The translations under genes were made by a program, and so were the position numbers. Positions 21,663-34,044 of a DNA stretch of 64,000 nucleotides are shown here, piece after piece; position 1 is the first letter of the stretch; each line of letters begins with the position of its first letter. Origin of the DNA: Isoetes taiwanensis (lineage: Eukaryota; Streptophyta; Lycopodiopsida; Isoetales; Isoetaceae); contig JAJEKV010000036.1 of NCBI GenBank assembly GCA_021234155.1, positions 13,589,426 to 13,653,425 on the forward strand, read 5' to 3'. Below the pieces are notes generated by a model. The model was given only the letters and a program-made list of their open reading frames with translations, made no database searches and had not been told where the DNA came from.

Positions 21663-22481
21663 GTAGCACATTCAATTTTCTGTCAAAGTAATTCTTATAG
21701 CCACCGCATGGGTTCATTTCAGCATAAAATTCCAATTTGTATGGTCTTTTCTCTTTTAAAATTGATCTCGTGGCACTCTCCGATAATCTCATGCTCCAGC
21801 TTTGTTTTTTTTTTTTCGAGCATCTCATGCATTCAAAAGTTAGTAACTTAAAGTAAACTAAAAGAGCAAATAACTTACATGAAGCCTCATTTCCGTTTAT
21901 CGGGCCACAAGATAGTTCTTCTGCCTCTATGCTTTTCTCGTTCTGCTTGAAAGTAGGATATGACAGAAATCAATGTAATTGCCTTCATCAGATCTTGTGT
22001 ACAAGACATGAGATATTATAAGGGTTTGTAATCAACATATAGATGGGGTGCAATAAAGAACATGGATGACAAATACATGATTAAAAAAAAATGGTAAAAG
22101 AACTAACCATCTATAGTATATTACGATGTTATAAATCTAAAACACTAAAGACATTAAAAGGGGATGCATTTCAAGAAAGAAATTTGAAGGCACTAATCCA
22201 AATTTAGAGGAGAGTTTACCAGCTTTAGGCACTAATCCAACTTCTATACATCTACGTCTCAAAAGAATTTAGATGGAGCTAGGAGAGTCAAACTATCTTT
22301 CTATGCATGTGCAATATTCAATCCACAAACTGGACAAGTGGTATTTTGATTCAGCCCCATGCCTCCTCCTTGAAATTTAGATGTACAAATTGCACACACA
22401 AGTGCTTGGTGTATCCTTTTGTAACAACAAACTACAAAATTTGACTCTTCTTATTATTTTTTGTTTTGGGATGGGTGCATT

Positions 22482-24601
22482 GGGTGTAACGACCATGGGG
22501 CATCTTTGACCAAAACGGATCTCGAGATTAAAAAAAAATCGACAATCTCTAGCTTCAAAATTGGCTCCTACAGACTTGTATTAAAGAAATATTCTACAGG
22601 TTCATAAATCGCACTACTGAGACGAATTCTGGATGCTTGGTTTAAATCTTACTAACACAAAGAAGTGAAAGGGGACAGAGATAAAAATCAAAAAGCCCAT
22701 CCTGAATCCTAAAGACACAATCCAAGACATCCAATTTGTTACGAACCAAAATTTTAGTACCAAAAATTTAGATTTGTATTCACATCAAACCATCAGAGTA
22801 CACAGAACAAGTACTGCCTCACACGAGGCTATATACATGAAAGCCACGTATACAGATAACAAGATAACTAAATGCACACGTACGCCCCGCCAGCTACCAA
22901 ACAGCCTGCACAAGCTTCCACGTGTTAGGAATATGCATAAGAGTTATCCAATAGTGTCAACATGAAGCAATGACTGAGGGACTGCAAGAACACAATACGG
23001 AATCCACCACACGCTCCATAACATCTGCCAAGCAGACACACCCCGCCATATCTAGACAGTACGTCGTCTAGAACCCCCGCGCTGGTGGATCCAGTGTCAG
23101 GGAGAAACTGCAGACATTACAAGGACGCAGGCTACTTGACTGTTGGTTCCGCATGCCACTGTCCCATACCAGCGACAAGCTTTACCTCACAAGCACCTCT
23201 CGTTCTTATTTAGACAAGTCACGCTCATCTAATATCATGCCCTGCATAAAACTCCCTTAGGTAGCACTTACTGTGCTCACCCTAGAATCACTAAGATACA
23301 TACTAAGCATAACTCAATGCTAGGGATCTTGCTTTCACTAGACTATTGATGTTAATGTAGTGTCGTCCCATACAACACTACATCACATCGCACTAGCACT
23401 CACGAGATCCCCTTAAGGCGAGCATTACACTATGGCAACACTCCCAAAGGGTATTCAAAGGAGAAGGTTTAGCAGCTTTAGAATAACTGCAATGACCAGC
23501 AGCACCCTCCCGGTTGCTATTGCACCTTGCTGCTGGGCCAGAAAGAACCAAGTAGCATCCCCAGCTTACTCAGCATGTACTACAGAGCTTTCGAGGGAAG
23601 GGATTTAGCAGTTCATAGGTTCTGGGTTACGGTTTACTTCTAGTTTCAAGGGACTAGCCCACACTAGTTATTATGAAGCCTATCAATAATGGTAATCCTT
23701 AAACACTGTATTCATTACAGCTAACATGGCCCCAAGACCACAATCGGATTACCTCCAGCTCATGCTTACCCCAATAAGGCTTCTCTGCTGCAACTCTGAT
23801 CCAGCAGATCGTAACCGCTTCACCTTCTAAATTATCCCCTTCCTTGCAATTTGATTTCCCAATTGGATAACCAAACCGGCTACCGTAGTCTTCCGGCTTC
23901 TTCCTGTTGCTCCTTTTTGTAGACAGCTACCTTTTCAGATCCGAGGCCTCTCCTTAATGGCTTAGCCACGTGGCACTGCCCTCACAGGGCAGGTAATTCT
24001 GCCGGATCTATAATCCGGCCTACCCCGGATTCTGCTATCTACAATCCGGCCTGTTCAAGCCACCGCCAACTTCTGATGCAGCTGTCAAGCCAACGTGGAA
24101 ACACCACGTGGCAGCATTTAATTGACCAGGCGGTTCCCTTAGAGGCAGGCTGGGTCGCCTGCAACAACCCAACTCGGCGGTCCGGCTGCCTCCAGATCGT
24201 GGCTGAGCCACGATTCCCGTTGCTCGATTAAGGGTGCTCACGTTTTATAAAGGTCCAATGGTTCTTAAAACCATTAAAGGTATTGAACCATATAGATATT
24301 TTAAACCTTTAACTTACTATAACATACTATTGCCTTGTTACCATTTATTCAAGGGAATAAATCTTAATGGTCCAAGTTATTCACCATAACCATTACAACA
24401 AGGCACACTGTTCCCTAGTGTCCCAGGCCATGTGTACCACACTGCCTTAAGCTAGACTAGGGGCGTATGCGACCATTACCCATCTATGGGCCAACCATAG
24501 AACATTCTATTATGCCAACATTAGCATGCATGCAACATCTCAAACAATGGTTTGTAAAAATATTTAGGCATAACACAATTTATCACACTGGTGTTATTAC
24601 A
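22482..24601. other. GC-richer block, candidate nested insertion
   Basis: The block is visibly richer in G and C than its surroundings, especially 22850-24250. GCATT sits directly on both sides (22477-22481, 24602-24606), with gggtgtaacgacc at the left edge and gtgttattaca at the right. No coding domain found. The element class is uncertain; a solo LTR or non-autonomous element is possible. Confidence 0.3.
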
Positions 24602-25689
24602 GCATTACATGCTGACAAAGTATCATTTAGCTAACTAATCGCAAAATATGAAGCCAGGGATACACCACTGCATTAGTTGATAGCTCAATCTGTATGAATC
24701 CTACTAATTAGTTTTGAAGCACAAATAAAGAACTACATAAATAAAGATACATAAGAGCCTAGCAACTTACAAGTTTTCTCATTTTGATTCATTTGATCGC
24801 AGGATAATTCCCCCGCTAATTCCTCCACTCTTCTGTTTGATTCATTCGGCCTGGAAGTGGGATGCTTTGCCTGTGCTTTCTAACTGGTGCAACAACGATA
24901 GAAGAGGGCAAAGCATTGTTTATCTGATTAAAAAAGAATCCATGGATTTTAACTCTTTATTGAATGCCATTAAAAACCAGTTAAGAAAGCACTTATAACT
25001 CACAAATATTGTGTTTTGATCAGGCATTTTGGTACGTGGCTCCAAACTTAGAGCATTGTTTTTCTGATTGTGATACTAATGATGGCATGCCACTGTTACA
25101 GTCCTGTGTTTGGTCATCTAACTGTGTTCAGTGATGGTGATTGATGCAAAATAAATGCTCCAATATCATACATATGAGAAGCTGTCATACCAACCAGCCA
25201 GGAGACATCTGCGTTGATGGTTAAGGTTTTCGTCCAGCTTTTTGTCTAAATTATCTCTTGTTAATGATGATGAGAATATTGTTTTGTAAGATAACCAGTT
25301 ACTATCAGCTCGAAACACAGGGTTTTGTATACGAATTCAAAAAACAAAAAACCATCAAGGCATCTTCAACATGATGTTGAAGGAGTTTATAGCTATCTAG
25401 TCAATTGCCTTGCATATTCAGGCAATATTCTTTGACATGCAGGAGGTCATCTCTGCATCGTCACTGCATGAAATATCCTTCATGATGAACAGAGCTGGTT
25501 AAGAGGTTAGTTGGTTTTGGGCAATGTGATTCCAGCAAAAATGTCTAACAGCCATTATTATATGGCCATACAGATTCATAGCTAGCTTTTCCCGTGAAAG
25601 TTTGACAGCCATTATCTTATCTTATGGCGATACGGCCAAGAGACAGCTGCAAATCATACAGAAGAACAACAGCGTTAGACGCCCTTCTT

Positions 25690-26285
25690 AGAAGGAAGCA
25701 CAACAACGATGATTGCTGGATATGTTTGTCATGGACATAGAAATTCTACCCCTGAACTCTTCGAAAAGATACAATATGAAGGCATTCAATCAAATGAAAT
25801 CATATTTTCTGAGCAACATGTAGAAGCATTGGAGCTTTAGAAAAGGCAGGCTAATAGAGAATTAAACATTCAGAAGTGGGCATCCAAGAGAGTATAACAT
25901 TTACTAGTATTCTTGCTGCTTGCAGTCATGTAGGACTTTTGGAGGCAAGGTGGTCTGCACTTTTTGTCGATGATGGAAACGTGGCATCAAAGAAAGCCCC
26001 CTGCATTTTGCTTGCATGGTTGATCTTCTTAGCCATGCAGGATGCTTAAATAATGCAGACAATTTTCTTAAAGCCTCCAAATCTAGTCTTGTTAGTTGGA
26101 CATCTATGCTCACTGCCTGCAGTGACATAGAAATGTGGAGATTGGTAAATGGTGTTTTGACCATGTTGCCCAGGCAGATCCACATGATGCTAGCGCGTGT
26201 GTGCTAATGTCGAACATATTTAGTCCTGCTAATATGAATAAAGAGGCTGCGAGAGTGGAGAAGTTGAGAATATCAGCAGGATGAT
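25690..26285 (+). pseudogene. PPR protein gene fragment (C-terminal, E-type)
   Basis: Pieces in shifting frames read TMIAGYVCHGH, then TFTSILAACSHVGLLE (25898-25945), MVDLLSHAGCLNNADNFLK (from 26016), SLVSWTSMLTACSD, and finally ACVLMSNIFSPANMNKEAAR (about 26194-26253). This is the order of the last PPR repeats and E motif of plant organelle RNA-editing PPR proteins. Several stops and frameshifts separate the pieces, so it is dead. It lies on the opposite strand inside the CACTA transposon gene, which suggests capture by the transposon. Confidence 0.75.
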
Positions 26286-27379
26286 AGGCTGGCTTCTTTT
26301 ATCTTTGTTTTACAAGGTCTCTAGAAGAAGGTGAACACTGAAATCATATATTATAGTCCAGTTCCAACCTGGTAAAAGCTGCCATATCATATGGAAGGCC
26401 AATGCCAATGGTCTTTGTTCTAATTTGTTCTTTCCACTTCCACGCAATCATTAAAGGTCAGAAGCATTCAAGTCAAGGAATGTAGTAATGTGTGGATGGC
26501 AATATATGTCATGATGGTTATGGTAGACCCATCCTTTTTGTCTCTCGTACTCCATTTGTTACTAGGCAGATAAATAGATGATGAATGCATAAAAATAGAA
26601 AAGCAGACTTACATGTGCTCTTATTTCCATTTATTTGACCGCAAAGATGGCTCCTCTTTGCTTTTATCAGTCTGCCTGGAATATGGATATGATGGAGAAC
26701 AAAACAGTTTAGGTCTTGTTTTATAATATAAAACAACAAAATGAATGTGGAGAGCATTCTGAGAGCATTCTGGAAACTAGGGAATTGAACTCTTTCTTAT
26801 GATGCCATAGTTATAAGGGTACAAGCAATGTAATACCTCAAGACCTCTCAAATACCCCAAGAAACTAGCAGAATTGCCGGGTACAAGCAAAGGAGGCATG
26901 CAGAAAGATGGGCAGGAGAGGGCCTTTTAAATATATAACAGATTTTGAAGGGAGCCAACGCAGTGCTCACTAACGGGCAAAGATCTTACCTCGAATTTTA
27001 GTGGTAGAAAAATCTCCTTGTGTTTTTTATGAGTTTTTACAGATCTAGTTTACATCCCATCAGTTTTTGCTGCATCTATCAATCAGAGGCTCTGAAGCAA
27101 TGATGAAAATAAAATACAGGAAATAACTCAATGAATGTAAACCTCCGTGTCCGCTCACAGTAAATTTCCTTTTACCAAATATAGCAATAAATAGAAAAGA
27201 CTCCCGAAATAGACAAATTACTTACATGCCGGCTTTACTCCGTTCATCTGGCCGGTTGAGTTTGCATCATTTTGAATGTGTGATAGAGGAATGCGACCAT
27301 CTAAGATAGCTTGAGCAGATGGACGATCATATACATCAATCCTTTTCAAGAAGCTTCTTATTCTTAACATGCTTCCTTC

Positions 27380-27739
27380 TTTGCAAAATAGGCCATTTCA
27401 GTGGCAAAGACACCTCGTCATCTAGGCTCTCCTCATCTCCATCTCCGCTGTCTGGTTCTTACCTCGTTTGGAAATCAAGATCTTCTGTATCTGGTTTGGA
27501 GGTTGAATAGCCGAGTCCTGGCCATCTTCAAATCCATAGTATCCATATTGGCGCACTTCCATAGGCCTCGGCCCTCGCCTTCTCACGGCAGACCTGAGAT
27601 CAAGAAACCGGAGGAGATCGTTTCGCGGGTTCCTTTTCCCTCGTTTTCCATTTCTTCGTCTTTTTTTAAGATGTTTTCTAACATTTCATAATAATGATTC
27701 GTGGCTCTGATATACCATTATTATACTATATTCGGGGTT
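27380..27739. other. Presumed upstream region of the CACTA gene
   Basis: Lies upstream of the candidate first exon on the minus strand. It contains open frames without domains; one minus frame reads DDEVSLPLKWPILQRRKHVK and may be an alternative first exon. Confidence 0.3.
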
Positions 27740-28975
27740 TGGTTTGATTTTTCTTGGCCATTAGATCATAGCACAATTTGGGGAATATTCCCTATGCATC
27801 CATATGATCCGTCCGCTCAAAGTCAAGTTGGGGTCAAACAACCCCATGTTGACCCGATTTGTAAGGGGGCAATTAAAAATACAAATCCAATGGTTATCAT
27901 TCTCGCATCAAACGTACAATACAACAAGCATACAATATATATCAAACTGAACTTCTCACAGTAAACCTTTCTTGCTTCTATTTCTTCAAAGGAATTGAAC
28001 CTCTGTGTTTCACCAGAAGATAGAGCAAAAGAAATACATGCACAACAGAAAACAGAGCAACACCGACAACAGAGCAAACATACCCTAAAAAAACACACAA
28101 GAAACAGAAGAATCAATCCAGGCTTGGCTGCAAATCAACCTTGTTCCATTGCTCAGTGAGAAGCTTGCCAGAAGTAACAAGGCCGGGCCCTAATAGGGTT
28201 TTCCTCTGTGGAAGCCTCATTTCTTACTGAAACACTGCAAAAGAAGCGGCTAGAGCCCTGTGGTCATTGATCCTGCGATGGTATGCCCTAAGGAAAGTGG
28301 TTCAAGCCTGCAGATTTGTGTTTTGATTTTTCGTGGCCATTAGATCATAGCACAATTTGGGGAATATTCCCTATGCATCCATATGATAAGTTCGCTCAAA
28401 GTCAAGATGGGATCAAACAGCCCCATGTTGACCCAATTTGTAACGGGGCAATTAAAAATACAAAGATTGTCAAGATCAGGATCCAAATGGACCGTCTTGT
28501 ATTCCTCATGAGAAATAGTGTCTGAAAGCAGGTTGCGTGTCGTGAGGAATAATCGTCAAGGGGCGCGAGCCTCGGTTCTGGCATGAGACCAGACCAACCC
28601 GGGTCATCATTCTCACATCAAGCATACAACACAACAAGCATGCAATATAGCAAACTGAACTTCTCACAACAAACCTTTCTTGCTTCTATTTCTTCAGAGG
28701 AATTGAACCTCTTTGTTTCACCAGAAGACAGAGCAAAAGAAATAGATGCACACCAGAAAACGCAGCAACACTGACAGCAGAGCAAGCATACCCTAAAAAA
28801 ACACACAAGAAACAGAAGAATCAGTCCAGGCTTAGCTGCAAATCAACCTTGCTCCATTGCTAAGTGACAAGCCTACCAGAACTAACAAGGTCGGACCCTA
28901 ATAGGGTTTTCCTCTGTGGAAAGCTCATTTCTTACTGAAACACTGCAGAAGAAGTTGCTAGAGCCCTGTGGTCAG
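27740..28975 (+). repeat. Direct duplication of about 525 bp with a 134-bp indel
   Basis: The stretch 27740-28263 is repeated at 28315-28975. The first part (tggccattagatcatagcac...gggcaattaaaaatacaaa) is offset by 575 bp and the second part (cttctcacagtaaacctttc...agagccctgtggtca) by 709 bp. Copy 2 holds about 134 extra bases (28463-28600) that are absent from copy 1. Confidence 0.85.
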
Positions 28976-29599
28976 CTCTCCGACTATGGTATGCCTTAAG
29001 GAGCGTGGCTTAAGCCTGCAGCAGAACACCAGAAACCTGGCTATGGCTATGGCCGGACATGCAACTGCGGCAGAGCCCTGGCCCCTCCACAAGATCCGTC
29101 GCCGCAATAGAAAACATCTGAAACCCTAGATGCTCGCATTTGGAATCCAGGGTGACACCATCAACTTATACAGTATTCTGATATGAATACCAAAAATAAC
29201 CTTCATAAATCTTAGGTTATAAAGATACGGTTTGTGATTTCGGCCACATTATAGCTTCTTAGTTTCATGAAAATAGTAATCCTACGAATAAATTTGGGAC
29301 CCTGTAAATATCAAAAATAATAATCTTATTATGAATATACATTTGTGACCCCGTAATTTGACTACCTAGATTAACCTTATCCCCATGTATATGCTTATGA
29401 TAGAGTTTACATAATTCTAAGTAGGCTATTTTGGAAATTAAGTTAATCATTAGGTCCATGCAAATAGTTATACAAAATATCTCCCCGACCACGCAAATAT
29501 CGGATGTCAGCCATATTATAGCCAGTGCTAGATCTCAAAAAACCTGCAAAGCCCATAAAAATACCGTGTATTAAATGGAAAAACACTAACCACACTTGA
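28976..29599. other. No recognised gene
   Basis: CACTA interior between the duplication and the right subterminal region; nothing identified. Confidence 0.5.
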
Positions 29600-29923
29600 A
29601 TAGCAAATATAAGTCACTTCTACAAGTGACATTTATTCCAACACAAATGGCAAAAATATGCACACACTTGTAAGGCACATGCATGACACTTACTAATATG
29701 TCATTTATGCAGGTCAAAATGGCAATACTTAGTACACTTAAATGGCACATAAATGACATCAATATATGTGCCATTTATGTGGCCAACAAATGGCAAAATA
29801 GTTGTCACTTAAATGGCATATACTTGTCACATTTGTTCATTTGCCAATTACAACGGCTCAAATGGCAAATTTATGAAAATGTGTCATTTGTTTGTGCCAT
29901 TCGTGCTCATTTTTTTAGTAGTG
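29600..29923 (-). repeat. CACTA right subterminal repeat region
   Basis: At least eight aaatggca / tgccattt motif copies in both orientations, for example near 29646, 29718, 29742, 29780, 29797, 29859 and 29895, ending in the inverted CACTA terminus. Confidence 0.75.
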
Positions 29924-30104
29924 TAAGGTTAGGATCTTTCACATCCATGCATTTGGAAAATTTTCCTTATATCTTCCACATCCTTACATCTCGAGGGGTT
30001 CACCTACGTCTATAGGGGATATGCCATATATGTGCGTAGGGTTAGACAAAACCTCCTGTATACACTTTTTAGTGTCAAAACCCCTCCTCCTGTATACACT
30101 CGTA

Positions 30105-30468
30105 TATTGGGGCCTCTGGGCACCTCTGGTTTCGCTTATAGTCATTTATGATTGAAGGCGCCTATGATTTTGAAATATGAAATACAATTTCGCCTAAGGT
30201 TCTATATGGCTTTGCCAAAGATTTTAGAATATGAAATATAAGGGCTCGAACCTCTACCAAAATAACTCAATGTCCTAATAAGACTACTTTAATCAATGTA
30301 CCCAGTGTGCTAATATAATTATTGTTTATCTTGAATCTATGTTTTTTTTTATAACAACCCATTCAATTGTTTTAGAAATATATGGTCTATGGTTTCAGGA
30401 TTGTTATTTTTACATCCATATCAAATCCCCTTGGAACCCCCTGTTATTTTGCTACATATTCCTATAAA
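30105..30468 (-). repeat. tRNA-promoter-bearing repeat, full-length reversed copy
   Basis: Reverse complement of the unit at 20811-21238, from cctctgggcacctc at its distal end to aaccccctgttattttgctac at the other. The promoter boxes are less well conserved than in the tandem pair. Confidence 0.75.
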
Positions 30469-33400
30469 AGTTGCACTCTTTAACATATACACACATTATT
30501 TGCAATATTCATTATATCCCTCTCGCATAAGGTACTAATTTTCTCGCATAAGTACTAATTAGTTATTGTATTAAAATAACATAATGGAAACATATATATT
30601 AGCAAAAAAATTTCATTCAATTTGCATTCAACATTGCAAAACGAGGTATAATGAAGACGTAAAGGTGATATTTGAATAAGTAAAATACAAATCTAGCATA
30701 TCTTAGGTAAATTGCACCTCATACTGTAGTCTGAACAAATTTCATAAGAAAACATTAGAGTAGACTGCTCAAGTTTAGAGTTGTCTTAGAAGATTAACTA
30801 TCTTAAGCAGGTTAAGCACTACATTTTGAGTTGTACATTACATAACTACCAGAGTAATTAGAAAATGTCAAAATTGAGAAAGAGTGCCAAAAAATTGTTT
30901 TACAAAAGTCTGTTTGCTGTTCTTCTGCAATGTTACAGCATTCTAGTCGAAAATCATTCGTTCTGACCATATGAGCATTGATTCTCATCCAAAAGGTTGT
31001 TTCCCCTTGCTTACAGACCTGTCAGAGGTGTCAGGAGTTGTCAAAGGTTTAAAAAGATCATCAGGACTCGATTTTCAAAAAGTTGCTTGCTGTTTTTGCT
31101 TTGTGACCGTCTTTGTGCAAAAAAACTGAATTTCAGGCATTGTAATATATTTCTTTGCCAAAAAACTTGTTGATCCTAGTGTGCAAACCTGTCAGAGATA
31201 TGATCAAATGTCAAAATTTGAAAAGGACTCATACTTTTTGATCTGCAAAATTTAGCTTGCTGTCAGGGATATTGACCAAGTTTTGACTTGGTTAGGATCA
31301 CAAATTTGAGAGATCTCTGCAAAACTACTTGCATCTGACTTTTGGCCCCAGATTCCTTGAATGTCAAAGCAATTTTTGAATTGGAACCATGTCAAAATTC
31401 GAGTCTGTTTGCAAATGGCATCATTTTTGCTAAGGTCACCTTTTTCTAGTTATGGGAAAGCAGTGCTAACTCATTGTTTGAGCTTTCTTTTTGCAATTTT
31501 CTTGTTCAGAGTGGTTGTTTAAAGCAACCTGGAGGTTCTAAGCCATTGAGGTTTAAGGTTTGCCAGGAACACCTTCAACGCAAGTCTACCTTGCCATGGT
31601 CTTGAGTTCGTGAGTCATGGTATACTTGTATCTTTGGCTGTGATGTACTGGGCAAGGGCAATTTGAGCTCTATAATAGATATTTTCAATCAAAACAAATA
31701 AATACGTTATGCCGAGATGATGCTTGAACTAGATCGAACTAGTAAAGCCAAGATTAAGAGCCAAGAAGCAACATCTGCAGACCTGGAACTAGCCAGTACA
31801 ATGGAAAATCACTATGTTGCTATGCAAATCATATATTAATCAACTAGTGGGGTGTGAGACCCTATCAAATCCACATATAAATTTACTGTTTTAACTCAAA
31901 AAACTTAATCAGACATGGGCATATCATACACTATCAAAAGATCCCGGAGAGGACTTTCCAATGCAATAAAAAACACTTTAAACAGAGTCAGGATTTAAAA
32001 GGTATGATAATACCCATATTACTGCCAAATCTGCATGGCATGCACTCTATAAAAAGGTAACCAGATTGAAAAGTACAAAAAGAGATACCTATCTTGATAA
32101 ATCTGGGTCAAATCATATGTCAATGGAAAGCTCTCTACATAAGTTCAAAGAGCCTAAGATCATCTGAATCTGACCTCTGTAGCTTAAGTTATGAGCGCAG
32201 GAACAATTAAAATTCTCTCGCTAGCGCTTCTCTCTTAATATTGCCAATAATAAATCTAGAATGGATCGGTTGAAATAGAAACTGCTTATTGCAATTATTG
32301 GTTAACATTTGCTTGTTGATCATTCTATGGCACCTTAAGTGTTTTAGACCTCCATAAAAGTATTCACATAATAATTTTAATCTAATAAACATGAACTAGG
32401 TGAATTGGTCTTTGAAAATTGTAATAGGTAAATTTGTATTGATGTATAGTCATACACAATCATAAGGTAACAAAAGCAAGCTTTAAATAATATGATCATT
32501 TGAGATTAATCGGAATAATAAGATTTCTGGTTGGCAAGCTTTCTAGTAGAGAGAAATAAGAAAGATTTTTTTGAGCATATTTCATTCCCCACCATTTGTA
32601 TTGCACATATCAGGTATTCGTTTAATAATTAAGAGATGATTGTTGATTTGCCACAATTCAAACCCATCGAATGGGAACAGTGTTTTTGCCACAGACAAAA
32701 TTATAAAAGTTTGGATCGATCGCTCAAACCAGCACATAATCTCAGCTGTTGAAAACATCATCAACCACTTCTCTTCGGATCTGTCTGCCAGATAAGATGG
32801 CGTCCCCATTAATGATGGCGTTTCTGTCCACGGTGTCATTTTGACCCTTTGTTTTGCGAGGTGGCAACATCGCATTGGTTCCTCTGGGTTCCTCATTGGC
32901 GAGAGCGTGTTGGCATGCCTTGCTTCTAAAGATTGCAAACCCTAAGGGTGCATCCCCGTTAAACCGAAATAGATCTCTTCCTTTGCTTCGTGGCGAATAA
33001 GGACAAAAATCAATGTACTTTCTCTTCCTGGTTTTAGCCTACATGGCAGAAAACTGATTTGATTTAGGAAGTTCTAGCCTACTTCCGAAAAACTTAAATT
33101 GAAAATCAGTTTGTCTTCTAGCAGAGAACAATTTGTCCTCTTGCAAGAATTTTGTCTTCTTGCAAGATCTCTATTGAGGATTCTTTTGTCTTCTTCTGGT
33201 TGCGAAATCAGGTCGCAATAGGAATGGGTCTTCTTGATTTGTTGATGTGGAAGAAGTTCCGCCCTAATGGTGATGCCCCTAATATCAGTTATGGCGGCAG
33301 CAGAGTCGTTACTGCATAGGCAGTTGTATTCGTTGGAGTTGTTTCCGCCATTGATGGCGCTATCCTTTTTTTATTGGCGCCTAGCTATACTATGGATTTC

Positions 33401-33986
33401 TATGTTGATTTTTAGAAGAAGTTCTAATAAAAAACCATTGGAATGCATTTTCCCCATGATTCCCTCCAAAATTTAGAAGTTCTTGAAGAATTCCCGCCTT
33501 ATTTCAGCTGCATATCATCTGGATCATTGACATGGCGCCTCTCTGTGACTATCTTAGCTGCAGATAAGATGGATCATTGACATGGCAATTCCAAAGCCTT
33601 TGATTCAGTGTTTCTTTGCTTGCACTCTCAATGCATCTATGCTAACGCTGCCTTTTGTTTGCAAGCAGGTAAAAATAGCACCAACAAATCCGAGGAGGGT
33701 GTGCTTCTTATCTGAATCTCTATTATCTTAATATCCATTGGAAAGCAGAGCTAAACTTTAGAGTATAATCTTCAGTATTGATATGAAAAATTCAGGCTTC
33801 AATGCATGCATTGTGAGGCTGTGTTTTGGTGCATGCAGGTCTAATAGTGCTTAGGAAGTTCCTGCTTCTTCTTTAATCTATCTAGTAAGTTTTAGTGTTT
33901 AGTTCTTCATTTTTAATTAATCCTTGCTTGAATGCATGCATGGCCAGAAACCACATCAGTTTTGCTTGTTAGGTTTTCAATACTTC
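30469..33986. other. Long stretch without recognised gene
   Basis: A weak, diverged duplication of about 175 bp is visible at 31012-31110 versus 31185-31280 (gacctgtcagaggtgtcagg / aacctgtcagagatatgatc; ttgcttgctgttt / ttagcttgctgtc). Open frames at 32582-32938 (minus) and 33267-33476 (plus, containing MAAAESLLHRQLYSLELFPP) could be first exons but show no domain. Confidence 0.45.
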
Positions 33987-34044
33987 TGATAGAATTTTCA
34001 TCTGCCCAAATCTGTTGATAGAATTTTCATCTGCCCAAATCTGT
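33987..34044 (+). repeat. 29-bp tandem duplication
   Basis: tgatagaattttcatctgcc occurs at 33987 and 34016. Confidence 0.9.

Larger units (their letters stand above)
21879..27290 (-). repeat. Four diverged copies of a short exon in the CACTA gene
   Basis: Four minus-strand exon-like segments each end in a similar peptide just before GTAAGT: 27226-27370 (TGQMNGVKPA), 26613-26675 (LCGQINGNKST), 24771-24850 (ELSCDQMNQNEKT) and 21879-21945 (ELSCGPINGNEAS). They are separated by 0.5-3 kb. The simplest reading is repeated internal duplication of one exon with its donor site. Confidence 0.6.
19671..27370 (-). pseudogene. CACTA TnpA-like (Ptta/En/Spm domain) gene, decayed
   Basis: Exons with GT-AG borders read on the minus strand. 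Clean phase-0 exons are 20450-20650 (67 codons, DWFVNPWAEWDKTY...MWFKILAYMETSQYK), 20286-20378 (31 codons, NSSTRNRKARADQKQTVE...), 20090-20209 (40 codons, ending YLEDKSN) and 19671-19715 (15 codons). The order W-x(3)-L-x-Y, then kN-x-x-NR-x-x-R, then an HtaG-like turn (here RRGYAGT) is that of the plant Ptta/En/Spm transposase domain (Transposase_24). The exon at 19790-20010 carries a frameshift and an in-frame TAA. An upstream exon is split by a tandem repeat insertion (20811-21662). A first exon can start at 27370 (MLRIRSFLKRIDVYDRP, donor at 27226). The protein would bind subterminal repeats in a working element. Phases of the upstream exons are not all consistent. Confidence 0.65.
16417..29923. 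mobile_element. CACTA (En/Spm) DNA transposon, 13.5 kb
   Basis: The left end is CACTACTACAAAAAT (16417). The right end, read on the minus strand, is CACTACTAAAAAAAT (ends 29923). Both are flanked by TAA (16414-16416 and 29924-29926), the 3-bp target duplication expected of CACTA elements. Both subterminal regions are filled with the same short motif, aaatggcac / gtgccattt, in both orientations, as expected for TnpA-type binding sites. Inside is a minus-strand multi-exon gene with a Ptta/En/Spm-like domain, plus later insertions and a PPR gene fragment. No Transposase_21 (TNP2/TnpD) gene is seen, so the element is probably non-autonomous or decayed. Confidence 0.85.

Noticed and set aside
24035-24241. 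Minus-strand Arg/Pro-rich frame as a gene
   Set aside because: No domain, no repeat support, and it lies in a GC-richer block where stops are rarer by chance.
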